This document shows positions 8,550-20,032 of a stretch of 64,000 nucleotides of DNA, piece by piece (the first letter of the stretch is position 1; the number at the start of each line of letters is the position of its first letter). Source of the stretch: Sphingorhabdus sp. YGSMI21. Lineage in GTDB: Bacteria; Pseudomonadota; Alphaproteobacteria; Sphingomonadales; Sphingomonadaceae. The stretch spans positions 697,001 to 761,000 of the forward strand of contig NZ_CP022548.1 in assembly GCF_002776575.1 (NCBI RefSeq). The letters are read 5' to 3'. A program made the translations under genes and the position numbers. Under the pieces are notes generated by a model. The model was not told where the DNA came from, ran no database searches, and saw only the letters and a list, made by a program, of their open reading frames with translations.

Positions 8550-8646
8550 GCCAGAGGTTTAGCGCAAAAGCGGGCACTTTGGGAAGCTGCGAATAAATTG
8601 GGCAGGAAGAGCCCGGGCGCAGAGCGGATCGAAGCCTGCCTGCCTA

Positions 8647-8818
8647 CCGTTCGTCCTGAGCTTGTCGAAGGACCTGCATCCCAGCTCGCAATGATTTCTT
8701 TAAGGCCCACCGCCGTTAGCCCTGAACCCGATCGGTACCCCCGACTTGTCGTTCGTGCTGAGCCTGTCGAAGCACCTGCGCGGTCTCCAGCGTCCTTCGA
8801 CAAGCTCAGGACGAACGG
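8647..8818. repeat. Cluster of CTTCGACAAGCTCAG-type repeats
   Basis: Three copies of a dispersed repeat lie in the gap between the lipoprotein and thioesterase genes. CCGTTCGTCCTGAGCTTGTC starts at 8647, a variant GTTCGTGCTGAGCCTGTC at 8751, and the reverse complement TCCTTCGACAAGCTCAGG at 8793, ending in ACGAACGG (8818). The last two form a hairpin of about 70 bases. The same family is present at 39961-40029. Confidence 0.75.
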
Positions 8819-8834
8819 ATTGCATGGCAATCCC

Positions 8835-9236
8835 TCACAGCACGATCTGGGTCTGCGTGACCACGGCCACCAGCGTGCCGTCCTCCAGCGTGATCTTCGT
8901 CTGCCAGACCGACTGGCGGCGGCCGACCTTGAACGGCGTGGCCTCGCCATAGACGATAGAGCCTTCGGGGGCCGCACTCAGGAAATTGGTTTTGCTCTCC
9001 GATGTCGTCGTACCGTTCGACCCTTCGGGCAGATTGGCAAAACCGCCGAATGCGCCGAGCACGTCGGCGAAGGTCATCACCGCGCCGCCGTGAATGCTGG
9101 GGCTGCCCCTTCCGTTACCCGCAGTGCAAATCTCCGGCCGCACCAGCATTTCGCCGCGCACGACGTCCTTGTCCATCTCGGTAATCGTGATGCCCATGGT
9201 TTTGGCAAAGGGCACCATATCGGCTGGATTGGTCAT
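8835..9236 (-). CDS. PaaI-type hotdog thioesterase
   Basis: A 133-residue protein starting at the ATG at 9236 (MTNPADMVPFAKTMG). NGRGSPSIHGGAVMTFADVLG near 42-62 is the hotdog-fold catalytic loop, with the HGG and aspartate positions of PaaI-like thioesterases. FLSAAPEGSIVYGEATP and VGRRQSVWQTKI form the later strands. The family hydrolyses acyl- or aryl-CoA thioesters. It is a single gene facing away from gyrB, and no neighbour suggests the substrate. Confidence 0.85.
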   Translation of the reverse strand: MTNPADMVPFAKTMGITITEMDKDVVRGEMLVRPEICTAGNGRGSPSIHGGAVMTFADVLGAFGGFANLPEGSNGTTTSESKTNFLSAAPEGSIVYGEATPFKVGRRQSVWQTKITLEDGTLVAVVTQTQIVL

Positions 9237-9402
9237 GATTTGGATCCTTTTCGATCATTATTCGGCGCAAAACGGCTAGAATGGTGCTGTTTTGCACGAA
9301 GGTGCGCCGCGACAAAGCGCTTTTGGCCGTGGACTCAAAAGTTCTTGCCGGCGCGCCGTTTTGACCCCCTATCCATTTTGATAATCACGGCATTTCGCGT
9401 AA

Positions 9403-12030
<2,628 letters not shown>

Positions 12031-12147
12031 CCTCTGCTGCCCTTAGGCCTTTGGGGCATATTGCGAAGGAGCATCCCGATCGTTAACTGTCTGCCATGAT
12101 GATGGCGAGACAGGGATGAAGCACGATTGCGATAACGGGAAGGATCA

Positions 12148-12504
12148 GTGAGCCGCGTAACCACCGTCTGGTATGATGGTGCGTGCCCGCTGTGCATTCG
12201 GGAAATCGCCCTGATGCGCAAGCTAGACCGGCGCGATGCCATCAATTTCATAGATATCGCAACGCCCGCCACATCCTGTCCGCTCGACCGGCAATTGATG
12301 CTCGACCGCTTTCACGCTTCGGAAGACGGGCAGATATTGTCAGGCGCCGCCGCCTTTGCCGCCATGTGGCGCGCCATCCCAGTCATGCGGCCGCTTGGCC
12401 AAGTCGCGCGCATTCCGGGCGTGCTGCCGATCCTTGAAGCCCTGTATAAACAGTTCCTCAAGGTCCGGCCGCACATCCAGAAGCGGTTCAAGCCGATAGA
12501 CTAG
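12148..12504 (+). CDS. DCC-family thiol-disulphide oxidoreductase-like protein
   Basis: A small 118-residue protein from the GTG at 12148, with a GGGAAGGA sequence 5-10 bases upstream. The motif YDGACPLCIREI (about residues 9-20) is the DxxCxxC signature of the DCC (DUF393) family, predicted thioredoxin-like oxidoreductases of unclear function. A typical C-terminal segment with MRPLGQVARIPGVLPILEAL follows. It comes 118 bp after gyrB and ends two bases before the convergent SDR gene. Confidence 0.75.
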   Translation: MSRVTTVWYDGACPLCIREIALMRKLDRRDAINFIDIATPATSCPLDRQLMLDRFHASEDGQILSGAAAFAAMWRAIPVMRPLGQVARIPGVLPILEALYKQFLKVRPHIQKRFKPID

Positions 12505-12506
12505 GC

Positions 12507-13298
12507 TCAGGAAGCTGCGGCGACAGCTCCCATCATCAGTTCCTGATCCTTGCGGGTGGGGTTGCCGCGTAGGCACAGCCCGCCGTTAACCTGCAAATTT
12601 TCACCGGTCATGAAACATTCGTCACTGGCCAGGAATACAGCAGCGGCAGCGATATCGTCGCTGGTTCCGATGCGGCCTAGCGGATAACGCGCTTCGAAGG
12701 ACTCCACCAGTCCCGGCACCTGATCGACGCCAGCGGTCATCGGCGTCCGCGTGAGACCGGGAGAAATGCTGTTGGCCCTGATACCCTGCTCGCCGAATTC
12801 ATGCGCCACGCAGCGAATGATATGGTCGGTCGCGGCCTTGGTTCCCATATAGGCAGCATGGTCGTTGAGCATGATCGTTGCCGTGGCCGAACTGATCTGG
12901 ATCAACGATCCGCCATCGCCCATCGCCTTGATCATTTCCTGATAGAATTGGAACGGCCCGACCAGCTGCAGCGCCGACATGGTTTCCAGTTCTTCCTTGG
13001 TATTTTCCAGGAAGGGCTTGAGAAAGCCCAGTCCGGTCGCGTTAACCGCGATATCAACGCCGCCCATTTTGCTTTTTGCTGTCTCGCCAAGAGCCTTGAT
13101 ATCGGCTTCGCTGGTAAGATCGCACAGCGCATAATGGCCGCCAATCTCTTCGGCAAAGCGCTTCAGTTCTTCTTCCTTGCGCCCCGCGACCAGCACATCG
13201 GCGCCTTCATCGCGAAACCGCCTGGCAATCACCTGCCCCATATTGTCGCGACCTGCGGCCCCCAAAACTATCGCCTTTTTTCCTTCCAGACGTCCCAT
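12507..13298 (-). CDS. Short-chain dehydrogenase/reductase
   Basis: A 263-residue SDR. The cofactor-binding N-terminus is VLGAAGRDNMGQVIARRF, a slightly unusual GxxxxxMGxxI form, and the catalytic Ser and Tyr/Lys appear in LIQISSATATI and AAYMGTKAA. SPGLTRTPM follows, and the C-terminus carries FMTGENLQVNGG. It should reduce or oxidise a carbonyl/alcohol with NAD(P). It lies at the left edge of the catabolic island and is separated from the first TonB receptor by a strong terminator, so it has its own promoter. Confidence 0.85.
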   Translation of the reverse strand: MGRLEGKKAIVLGAAGRDNMGQVIARRFRDEGADVLVAGRKEEELKRFAEEIGGHYALCDLTSEADIKALGETAKSKMGGVDIAVNATGLGFLKPFLENTKEELETMSALQLVGPFQFYQEMIKAMGDGGSLIQISSATATIMLNDHAAYMGTKAATDHIIRCVAHEFGEQGIRANSISPGLTRTPMTAGVDQVPGLVESFEARYPLGRIGTSDDIAAAAVFLASDECFMTGENLQVNGGLCLRGNPTRKDQELMMGAVAAAS

Positions 13299-13390
13299 AG
13301 ACTTGCTCCTCCAATCCAGTTGTTATGCGTTGCGCCATATTAGCCGTTCACCAACTGGGCACTACTCTCACAATGGCTATTGCCCTGCGT

Positions 13391-13427
13391 AAAAAAAGGG
13401 CCGGATCAACTCGCGTCAACCCGGCCC
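13391..13427 (-). terminator. Intrinsic terminator of the first TonB receptor gene
   Basis: On the minus strand GGGCCGG and CCGGCCC form a GC-rich stem (13398-13427) followed by TTTTTTT (complement of the A-run at 13391-13397). It begins about 20 bases after the stop of the receptor gene, so it ends that transcript. Confidence 0.85.
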
Positions 13428-13448
13428 AGATTAATCAACGGGAGTTGA

Positions 13449-15908
13449 CTAGAACTTGAAAGCAGCTTCCACGAATACCTGGCGGCCGCGATTTTGCGTG
13501 ACCACGAGATCGTCGCCAACGCCTGGCTCGAGGAACGGACGACCGCTGCTGGTGTTGATCCAGATTTCGTCGGTCAGGTTAACGCCAACCAGCGACAACT
13601 TCCATTTTCCTTCGGGATCGCCGATCGAGACGGAACCATCGATGGAAATATAGCTGTCCTGTTTGAGATCCGAGAAGGAATCCTCGTTGGTGAAATAGGA
13701 TCCGCTATACTGGAGGTTTCCGTTCAGTCCCAGTTCGAGGGCATCGCCCAGCGGAACAAACCAGTCAAAGGCAGCATTGGCAGCGAATTTTGGCGCACGC
13801 GCTGCGGCCCGGCCGTCGATGTCCTCACCCGAGGTCGTCACGAACGGAGCGGTAAATTTCGCGTCGGTATAGGCGATCGAACCGGAAAGGTTCAGACCTT
13901 CGACTGGCGTCCGCCATCCCCATTCGACATCGACACCCTGGCTGGTCAGCTGGCTGGCGTTGAACGTCTGGAACTGGACCGCAGCGGCATCGAAATTCTG
14001 CACCTGAAGATCATCAAACACATAGTAGAAAACCGAAGTGTTGAGCGTCAGCGTACGGTCGGCAAATTGTGCCTTGACGCCGACTTCACCACCGAGACCG
14101 GTTTCCGACTTGAATTTCAGCGCATCGGCTACAGCCTGACGAGTGGCGGGATCCGGGTCGTTGAAGCCCAGCAAGCTGGAAGATGGCAAAGCGCTGTTGT
14201 CGATACCGCCGGATTTGAAACCGGTCTTGAAAGCACCGTAAATATTGATGTCCGGGGTAGCCTGATAACGGATCGAAAGTTCAGGCGAGAAATTGTCATC
14301 GCTGAATTCAATTGGTCCGGAGAAGAAGCCGCTCTGGATGAACGCCGGGCCCGATGACAGGAATGTGTGGACATAGGGCACGGAAATACGGCTGGTCTTG
14401 TTTTCGTCGGTCCAGCGCACACCACCGGAAATCTGCAGCTGTTCGGTCAGGTCCAGCGTCGCACTGGCAAAAAATGAAAGCGCTTCGGTTTTGGTGTTCT
14501 GCTTCTTGTACCAGTCATAGGTATATCCGGTGACCGGATCCGGTCCGACAAAGGAAATGTTCACGCCCTGTTGCGAGGTGTTGAAATCAATGTCCCGCGA
14601 TTCATAAAATGCGCCGACCATGAAATTGAACATGCCGTCAAAATCGGTGGTAACGCGCAGTTCCTGGGTGAACTGTTCGGTCTTGTTGACAGGGTCGCTG
14701 CAACCCGCATTGCCCGGAACGCCCGGCGCGATTTCCCCGACATAGGCATAGCAGTCCGTATCGATGGAATCGAGGCTGAGATAGCCGGAAACCGACGACA
14801 GGGTCAGCGAGTCGGAGATGTCCAGATCCCATTTCAGGCGCCCGAAGAAAATCTCCGTTTCGCCATAAGGAACGCCATTTTCAAAGCGCGTGTCACCACC
14901 GGAACCCGCTGGTACGTTCGACACAAGCGCCGCGGCACCGTCGGATGTATGATAGAGGCCATCGCGGTCGTTACAATCGGCATTGGACGGAATGACAAGC
15001 CCACCCTGGAGCAGATAAACGGGATCCGCCACGCCGTTGGCGCCGCAGTTCACATCGGTATGGCCAATGGCGCCGTCGCTCTTATTCTTGACGTAGTTCA
15101 ACTTCAGATTGGCGTTGAAATTGTCAACCGGATCCCATTGCAGGGTCACGCGGCTGATGAAATTGCTGATTCCGCGGGAATCGCGAATGCTTCCATCGGG
15201 ATTGAAGGCTGGCGTACCCGGCGCAAGCTTCACATAATCCTCGATATCCTGATATTGCGCAGCCACGCGGATGCCCAGCGTGTCGGTAACCGGACCGGAA
15301 ATATAACCACCGGCGGTGTAGCCATTTTCTTCAAACTCGTAGGAAGCTTTGCCGCCCATTTCCCAACTCCTCGTGGGATTGGCGGAACGGATGGCGAAAA
15401 CACCGGCCGAGGCGCTCTTGCCGAAGAACAGCGACTGGGGCCCCTTCAGGACATCGATCTGCTGCACGTCGAAGAAGCCGGCCTGCACGATACGCATCGT
15501 GCTCACCTGGACACCGTCGAAGTCGAAGGCAACGGCGGAATCGAATGCTGCGGAAATATTGGATGACCCGACGCCGCGCAGGCTGATCTGGCCGCCCGAA
15601 CCGGAGCCACCAACCTGCACATTGAGCGCGGGCACACGGCTGACTACGTCGGCGATTTCATTGACCTGGAATTTCTCCAGCGTATCGCCTCCGATGGCGG
15701 AGACGGTCACAGGCACTTCCTGCAAGGTTTCGGTCTGCTTACGCGCGATCACGGTAATGACATTGCTGTCGTCATATTCGGCAGCGTCTTGTGCATGGGC
15801 TGGTGCGGCGATGCCGGCGAAGGCCAGACTCGCTGCCGAACCCATCAGCAACCCCCGGACGGAATTGCGGGGCAATATTGTATCAAGACGTGTCGATTGT
15901 GAACTCAT
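13449..15908 (-). CDS. TonB-dependent outer membrane receptor, copy A
   Basis: The ATG at 15908 is preceded by GGAGG at the right distance and gives an 819-residue protein. A signal peptide ends near APAHAQ, then comes a TonB-box-like DDSNVITVIA. The plug domain carries RVPALNVQVGGSGSGG and LRGVGSSN, with VLKGPQSLFFGKSASAGVF, and a 22-strand barrel runs to the terminal VFVEAAFKF. The class imports siderophores or other large hydrophobic compounds using TonB energy. Its length equals that of the paralogue immediately upstream, and the two share long identical blocks, so this is a tandem duplication. The substrate is not determined. Confidence 0.93.
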   Translation of the reverse strand: MSSQSTRLDTILPRNSVRGLLMGSAASLAFAGIAAPAHAQDAAEYDDSNVITVIARKQTETLQEVPVTVSAIGGDTLEKFQVNEIADVVSRVPALNVQVGGSGSGGQISLRGVGSSNISAAFDSAVAFDFDGVQVSTMRIVQAGFFDVQQIDVLKGPQSLFFGKSASAGVFAIRSANPTRSWEMGGKASYEFEENGYTAGGYISGPVTDTLGIRVAAQYQDIEDYVKLAPGTPAFNPDGSIRDSRGISNFISRVTLQWDPVDNFNANLKLNYVKNKSDGAIGHTDVNCGANGVADPVYLLQGGLVIPSNADCNDRDGLYHTSDGAAALVSNVPAGSGGDTRFENGVPYGETEIFFGRLKWDLDISDSLTLSSVSGYLSLDSIDTDCYAYVGEIAPGVPGNAGCSDPVNKTEQFTQELRVTTDFDGMFNFMVGAFYESRDIDFNTSQQGVNISFVGPDPVTGYTYDWYKKQNTKTEALSFFASATLDLTEQLQISGGVRWTDENKTSRISVPYVHTFLSSGPAFIQSGFFSGPIEFSDDNFSPELSIRYQATPDINIYGAFKTGFKSGGIDNSALPSSSLLGFNDPDPATRQAVADALKFKSETGLGGEVGVKAQFADRTLTLNTSVFYYVFDDLQVQNFDAAAVQFQTFNASQLTSQGVDVEWGWRTPVEGLNLSGSIAYTDAKFTAPFVTTSGEDIDGRAAARAPKFAANAAFDWFVPLGDALELGLNGNLQYSGSYFTNEDSFSDLKQDSYISIDGSVSIGDPEGKWKLSLVGVNLTDEIWINTSSGRPFLEPGVGDDLVVTQNRGRQVFVEAAFKF

Positions 15909-16068
15909 AAGAACCTCCAAAAAAAATACCTCAGCTATGAACCTGAGGTACATCCAAAACTGACGGCTTTTTATTTGCCGCCTTAATTGCAAGCGACTAA
16001 CAGGTCCCTTGGTGCCTGCTACTGTCACTTTCGCTATTTGGAGCGTTGCCCTATTACCAAAATTGACA

Positions 16069-16097
16069 GGCCGGGATCAGCTTGCGCTGCCCCGGCC
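16069..16097 (-). terminator. Probable transcription terminator of receptor copy B
   Basis: GGCCGGG (16069-16075) and CCCGGCC (16091-16097) form a stem 25 bases after the stop of the second receptor gene. The downstream minus-strand sequence TGTCAATTTTGG has only a short T-run, so termination may be partial and some transcripts may continue into copy A. The position and stem match the terminator of copy A. Confidence 0.5.
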
Positions 16098-16121
16098 CGA
16101 TTTGTTCAACAGAAGCGTCTA

Positions 16122-18581
16122 TCAGAACTTGAAGGCGGCCTCCACGAAGACCTGACGACCACGGTTCTGCGTGACCACAAGATCGTCGCCGACGCCCGGT
16201 TCAAGGAACGGACGACCGCCGCTGGTGTTGATCCAGATTTCATCCGTCAAGTTCACCCCGACCAGCGACAGCTTCCATTTGCCTTCCGGATCACCGACCG
16301 AGATCGAGCCATCGATGGACACATAGCTGTCCTGCTTGAGATCCGAGATGGAATCCTCATTGGTGAAATAGGAACCGCTATACTGAATGTTGCCGTTGAG
16401 ACCGAGCTCGATCGAGTCCCCCATCGGTACCGTCCAGTCAAAGGCCGCGTTGGCAGCAAATTCCGGCGCGCGCGCCGCTCTGCGGCCATCGATATCCTCA
16501 CCCGAGGTTGTCACGAAGGGCGCTGTGAACTTGGCATCCGTATAAGCGATCGAACCGGAGAGATTCAGGCCCTCGACCGGCGTGCGCCATCCCCATTCGA
16601 CATCGACACCCTGGCTGGTCAGCTGGCTGGCGTTGAAGGTTTGGAACTGGACCGTGGCGGCATCGAAATTCTGCACCTGCAGATCGTCGAACACATAATA
16701 GAAGATCGAGGTGTTCAACGTGACGGTCCGGTCTGCAAACTGCGCCTTGACGCCTACTTCACCCCCAAGGCCCGTCTCGGACTTGAATTTCAGCGCGTCT
16801 GCAACCGCCTGACGGACGGCCGGATCCGGATCGTTGAAGCCCAGCAGGCTGTTCGATGGCAGCGCACTGTTGTCAATACCGCCTGACTTGAAACCCGTCT
16901 TGAACGCACCATAGATATTGATATCCGGCGTCGCCTGATATTTCAGCGAGACTTCAGGCGAGAAATTGGAGTCCTTGAAGGTAATCGGCCCGGAGAAAAA
17001 GCCGCTGCTGATAAAGGCCGGCGTCGCGGAAAGGAACGTGTGGACATAAGGAACGCTGATGCGCGAGACTTTTTTCTCGTCGGTCCAGCGGATCCCGCCG
17101 GACAGTTCCAGCTGGTCGGTAAGATCCAGGGTCGCACTGGCAAATAGCGACAGCGCCTCGGTCTTGGTATTCTGCTTCTTGAACCAGTCATAGGTATTGC
17201 CGGTGACCGGATCGGGTCCGACGAAAGAGATGTTCACACCCTGTTGCGAGGTATTGAAATCGATGGTGCGGTCTTCGTAGAAAGCGCCGACCATGAAGTT
17301 GAACATTCCGTCAAAGTCGCTGGAGATACGCAGTTCCTGCGTATATTGCTCCGTTTTGTTCTGCGGATCGCTACAGCCGGCATTGGCCGGTACGGTGGGC
17401 GAAAACTGACCGACATAGGCATAGCAGTCGGTATCTACCGCATCGAGGCTCAGATAGCCGGAAACCGATGACAGGGTCAGCGAGTCGGTGAGATCGAGAT
17501 CCCATTTGAGCCTGCCGAAGAAAATTTCCGTCTCGCCATAGGGAACGCCGTTTTCAAAACGCGGCTTTCCGGCCGAACCGTCGGGAAGCTGACCGGTCAG
17601 AGCAGCGGCACCGTCAGAGTGATGGTAGAGACCATCGCTGTCGTTGCAGTCGGCGTTGGAAGGAATGACCAGACCGCCGGAGAGCAGATATACAGGATCC
17701 GCCACCCCGTTGGCGCCGCAATTGATATCGGAATGGCCAACCGCGCCGTCATTTTCATTTTTGACATAATTCAACTTCAGATTGGCGCTGAAATTGTCGA
17801 CCGGATCCCATTGCAGGGTTACGCGGCTCACAAAGCTCTGCAGTCCACGGGCATCGCGGATGCTGCCATCCGGATTGAAAGCGGCCGTGTCCGGGGCAAG
17901 CTTCACATATTCATCAATGTCCTGATATTGCGCAGCGACGCGGATACCAAGCGTTTCGGTAAGCGGACCGGAAATATGCCCGCCCACCGTATAGGCTTTT
18001 TCCTCGAACTCGTAGGATGCCTTTCCGGCCACTTCCCAGAACGGAGTGGGATCGGCAGACCGAACCGCGAACACGCCTGCCGAGGCGCTCTTGCCAAAGA
18101 ACAGCGATTGCGGCCCCTTGAGGACGTCAATCTGCTGGACATCGAAGAAGCCGGCCTGGACCATCCGCATCGTGCTGACCTGGACACCGTCAAAATCGAA
18201 AGCGACCGCGGAGTCGAAAGAAGCGGATATGTTGGAAGAACCAACACCGCGCAGACTGATCTGGCCGCCCGAACCGGAGCCGCCAACCTGCACGTTCAAC
18301 GCGGGCACGCGGCTGACCACATCGGCAATTTCATTGACCTGATATTTTTCCAGCGTATCGCTGCCGATTGCAGTTACGGTTACCGGGACTTCCTGCAATG
18401 TTTCAGTCTGTTTGCGCGCGATAACCGTAATTACCGTAGACTCGTCGATCTCGTCGGAATCCTGAGCCATTGCCGGCGACGCGAGACCCGCACAGGCGGT
18501 TGCGGCGGCGGAACCCAGCAGAAGCGATCGGATCGCTCTGGATTTCAGGACGGATTTGTGGCGTAGCGGATATCTGGTCAT
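16122..18581 (-). CDS. TonB-dependent outer membrane receptor, copy B
   Basis: Also 819 residues from the ATG at 18581. It has a signal peptide ending near SPAMAQ, the same TonB-box region (STVITVIA), a plug with LRGVGSSN, VLKGPQSLFFGKSASAGVF and the same C-terminal VFVEAAFKF. Differences from copy A are concentrated in extracellular-loop-like stretches (for example TGQLPDGSAGKP against a different sequence in copy A) and in the signal peptide. It sits divergent to an SDR gene, and a shared 280-bp region probably holds both promoters. Substrate unknown; the neighbouring catabolic genes suggest a lipid- or terpenoid-like compound. Confidence 0.93.
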   Translation of the reverse strand: MTRYPLRHKSVLKSRAIRSLLLGSAAATACAGLASPAMAQDSDEIDESTVITVIARKQTETLQEVPVTVTAIGSDTLEKYQVNEIADVVSRVPALNVQVGGSGSGGQISLRGVGSSNISASFDSAVAFDFDGVQVSTMRMVQAGFFDVQQIDVLKGPQSLFFGKSASAGVFAVRSADPTPFWEVAGKASYEFEEKAYTVGGHISGPLTETLGIRVAAQYQDIDEYVKLAPDTAAFNPDGSIRDARGLQSFVSRVTLQWDPVDNFSANLKLNYVKNENDGAVGHSDINCGANGVADPVYLLSGGLVIPSNADCNDSDGLYHHSDGAAALTGQLPDGSAGKPRFENGVPYGETEIFFGRLKWDLDLTDSLTLSSVSGYLSLDAVDTDCYAYVGQFSPTVPANAGCSDPQNKTEQYTQELRISSDFDGMFNFMVGAFYEDRTIDFNTSQQGVNISFVGPDPVTGNTYDWFKKQNTKTEALSLFASATLDLTDQLELSGGIRWTDEKKVSRISVPYVHTFLSATPAFISSGFFSGPITFKDSNFSPEVSLKYQATPDINIYGAFKTGFKSGGIDNSALPSNSLLGFNDPDPAVRQAVADALKFKSETGLGGEVGVKAQFADRTVTLNTSIFYYVFDDLQVQNFDAATVQFQTFNASQLTSQGVDVEWGWRTPVEGLNLSGSIAYTDAKFTAPFVTTSGEDIDGRRAARAPEFAANAAFDWTVPMGDSIELGLNGNIQYSGSYFTNEDSISDLKQDSYVSIDGSISVGDPEGKWKLSLVGVNLTDEIWINTSGGRPFLEPGVGDDLVVTQNRGRQVFVEAAFKF

Positions 18582-18600
18582 TACTCTCTCCCAAAATGGT

Positions 18601-18617
18601 CCGACCTGATCCGTCGG
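18601..18617. promoter_or_regulatory. Inverted repeat CCGAC-N7-GTCGG before receptor copy B
   Basis: CCGAC (18601-18605) and GTCGG (18613-18617) flank CTGATCC, about 20-36 bases upstream of the receptor start codon at 18581. The spacing (7 bases) and arm shape resemble the ACCGGAC-N7-GTCCGGT palindrome at 28743-28763 in the divergent promoter of the dehydrogenase operon. It could be an operator inside the 5' leader. Chance occurrence cannot be excluded in GC-rich DNA. Confidence 0.3.
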
Positions 18618-18772
18618 TACCTTTCCAATTTTTGGCGGTTTTTCCGCCTTATTGTGGGATTATCTTAAGCCGCAGTTCCGGATCGCTCTGCTAGCCAATT
18701 TGATAGCAAATACGGAGAACTGTGTTTTTTGCGCAACAATTGTACGTTTCACGCAGCTAAACGGCAACGGTC

Positions 18773-18793
18773 CTAGCGATAGTGCTAACGATA
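18773..18793 (+). promoter_or_regulatory. Candidate regulator site: two CTARCGATA half-sites
   Basis: CTAGCGATA (18773-18781), GTG and CTAACGATA (18785-18793) form two direct half-sites. The core TAGCGATAGTG (18774-18784) recurs as TAACGATAGTG (reverse, 31128-31138) and TAACAATAGTG (28796-28806). In each case the core lies 77-79 bases upstream of an island start codon (here 18862). This looks like an activator site for the island, most simply for the LuxR-type protein encoded at 31217. Confidence 0.5.
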
Positions 18794-18861
18794 ATAGGGA
18801 TTGCGTCGGCCGGAAACTCCCCGCCTATAGGCGCCAGGAATTCAGAATCGGAGAAAAGAAA

Positions 18862-19623
18862 ATGGCTCGCCTCAGTGGAAAAATTGCAATCGTAACTGGC
18901 GCCGGTTCCGGACTCGGGAAGGCGATCAGTGAAACATTCGCCGAGGAAGGCGCGCAAGTCGTTCTGACCGATATTGATATCGAAGCCGCGACAAAAGTGG
19001 CGGACGCGATCGGCGCTAATGCCATCGCGCTGCAGCAGGATGTTGTCGATGAGGCGCGCTGGGACGAAATATTCGCGGCTACGGCCGACGCTTTCGGCGC
19101 GCCGCATATTCTGGTCAACAATGCCGGGCTGGTCATTCCCGGCACGATCGAGGATTGCTCGCTCGAACTGTTCCGCAAGCAGACGTCCGTCATGCTCGAC
19201 GGCGTGTTCCTCGGGTGCCGCAGCGCGGTCCGGGCCATGAAATCCAATGACCAGCCCAGTTCGATCATCAACCTCAGTTCGATGGCGGCCTTGCAGGGCT
19301 ATTCGCCCTTTGTCGCCTATAGCGCCGCCAAAGGTGGCGTGCGGTCGATGACCAAATCGGTGGCCCTGCACTGCAAGGAACAGGATTATCCGATCCGCTG
19401 CAACAGCCTGCATCCCGCCGGCATTGATACGCCGATGGTGCGTCAGGAAGCCGTTGGCGCTGGTGGCGGAGAAACGCCGGAAACCGGAATGATAAAGATT
19501 GGCGAACTGGGCCACCCCAACGATGTTGCCGCTCTATGCGTCTATCTGGCGAGCGATGAATCCCGCTTCATGACTGCCGGTGAATATCCGGTCGACAACG
19601 GGGTGCTGTATAAGCCTGCCTAA
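18862..19623 (+). CDS. Short-chain dehydrogenase/reductase
   Basis: The ATG at 18862 follows GGAGAA and gives a 253-residue classical SDR. It has TGAGSGLGKAI (cofactor loop, about 12-22), NNAGLVIPGTI, catalytic serine in INLSSMAALQG, YSAAKGG (Tyr-xxx-Lys) and SLHPAGIDTPM. The glycine pattern and the absence of a basic residue after the second strand suggest NAD(H). It probably oxidises a hydroxyl to a ketone on the island's substrate. It carries the candidate regulator site 77 bases upstream and runs convergent with the epoxide-hydrolase-like gene. Confidence 0.9.
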   Translation: MARLSGKIAIVTGAGSGLGKAISETFAEEGAQVVLTDIDIEAATKVADAIGANAIALQQDVVDEARWDEIFAATADAFGAPHILVNNAGLVIPGTIEDCSLELFRKQTSVMLDGVFLGCRSAVRAMKSNDQPSSIINLSSMAALQGYSPFVAYSAAKGGVRSMTKSVALHCKEQDYPIRCNSLHPAGIDTPMVRQEAVGAGGGETPETGMIKIGELGHPNDVAALCVYLASDESRFMTAGEYPVDNGVLYKPA

Positions 19624-19625
19624 TC

Positions 19626-20018
19626 TCAGGAGGCGGCAGCACCCATGGCTGCCGCCATCTGGTTCTGGAATTCCGCGAGATCGAAATAGTCACGCCATTT
19701 GGCGATCTTGCCGTCGCGCATTTCGAACGTGCCCATAACGCGGATGGCAATCCATTGCCCGTTGATCCGGAACTTGTCGGTCCGCTCGGTAAGAACGGTC
19801 TGACCCTCGGCAACGATATGGTGGACGATCCATTCCGCGCCGTCGGAGCCCATGCCCGAACCGTCAAAAAAGGCCTTCACCGCATCGATGCCGACACAGG
19901 GTTCCATCGGGATATTATGGTAGAAAATATCGTCCGCCATGGCCGCGTAGATCGCGTCATAATCCAGCCGGTTCCACGCATCGATAAAATCGAGCACCTG
20001 TTGCTTGTTGTCGGCCAT
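19626..20018 (-). CDS. Limonene-1,2-epoxide hydrolase-family protein
   Basis: A 130-residue SnoaL/NTF2-like fold protein. The residues that make limonene-1,2-epoxide hydrolase active are all in place: Tyr33 and Asn35 in FYHNIPM, Arg79 and Asp81 in TERTDKF, and Asp110 in KWRDYFDLAEF (family counterparts Tyr53, Asn55, Arg99, Asp101, Asp132). The reaction is one-step addition of water to an epoxide without a covalent intermediate. The preferred substrate here is unknown, but an epoxide formed on a terpenoid or steroid-like ring would fit. It is the last gene of the leftward operon beginning at 23804. Confidence 0.85.
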   Translation of the reverse strand: MADNKQQVLDFIDAWNRLDYDAIYAAMADDIFYHNIPMEPCVGIDAVKAFFDGSGMGSDGAEWIVHHIVAEGQTVLTERTDKFRINGQWIAIRVMGTFEMRDGKIAKWRDYFDLAEFQNQMAAAMGAAAS

Positions 20019-20032
20019 GGCGAAATTCTCCC

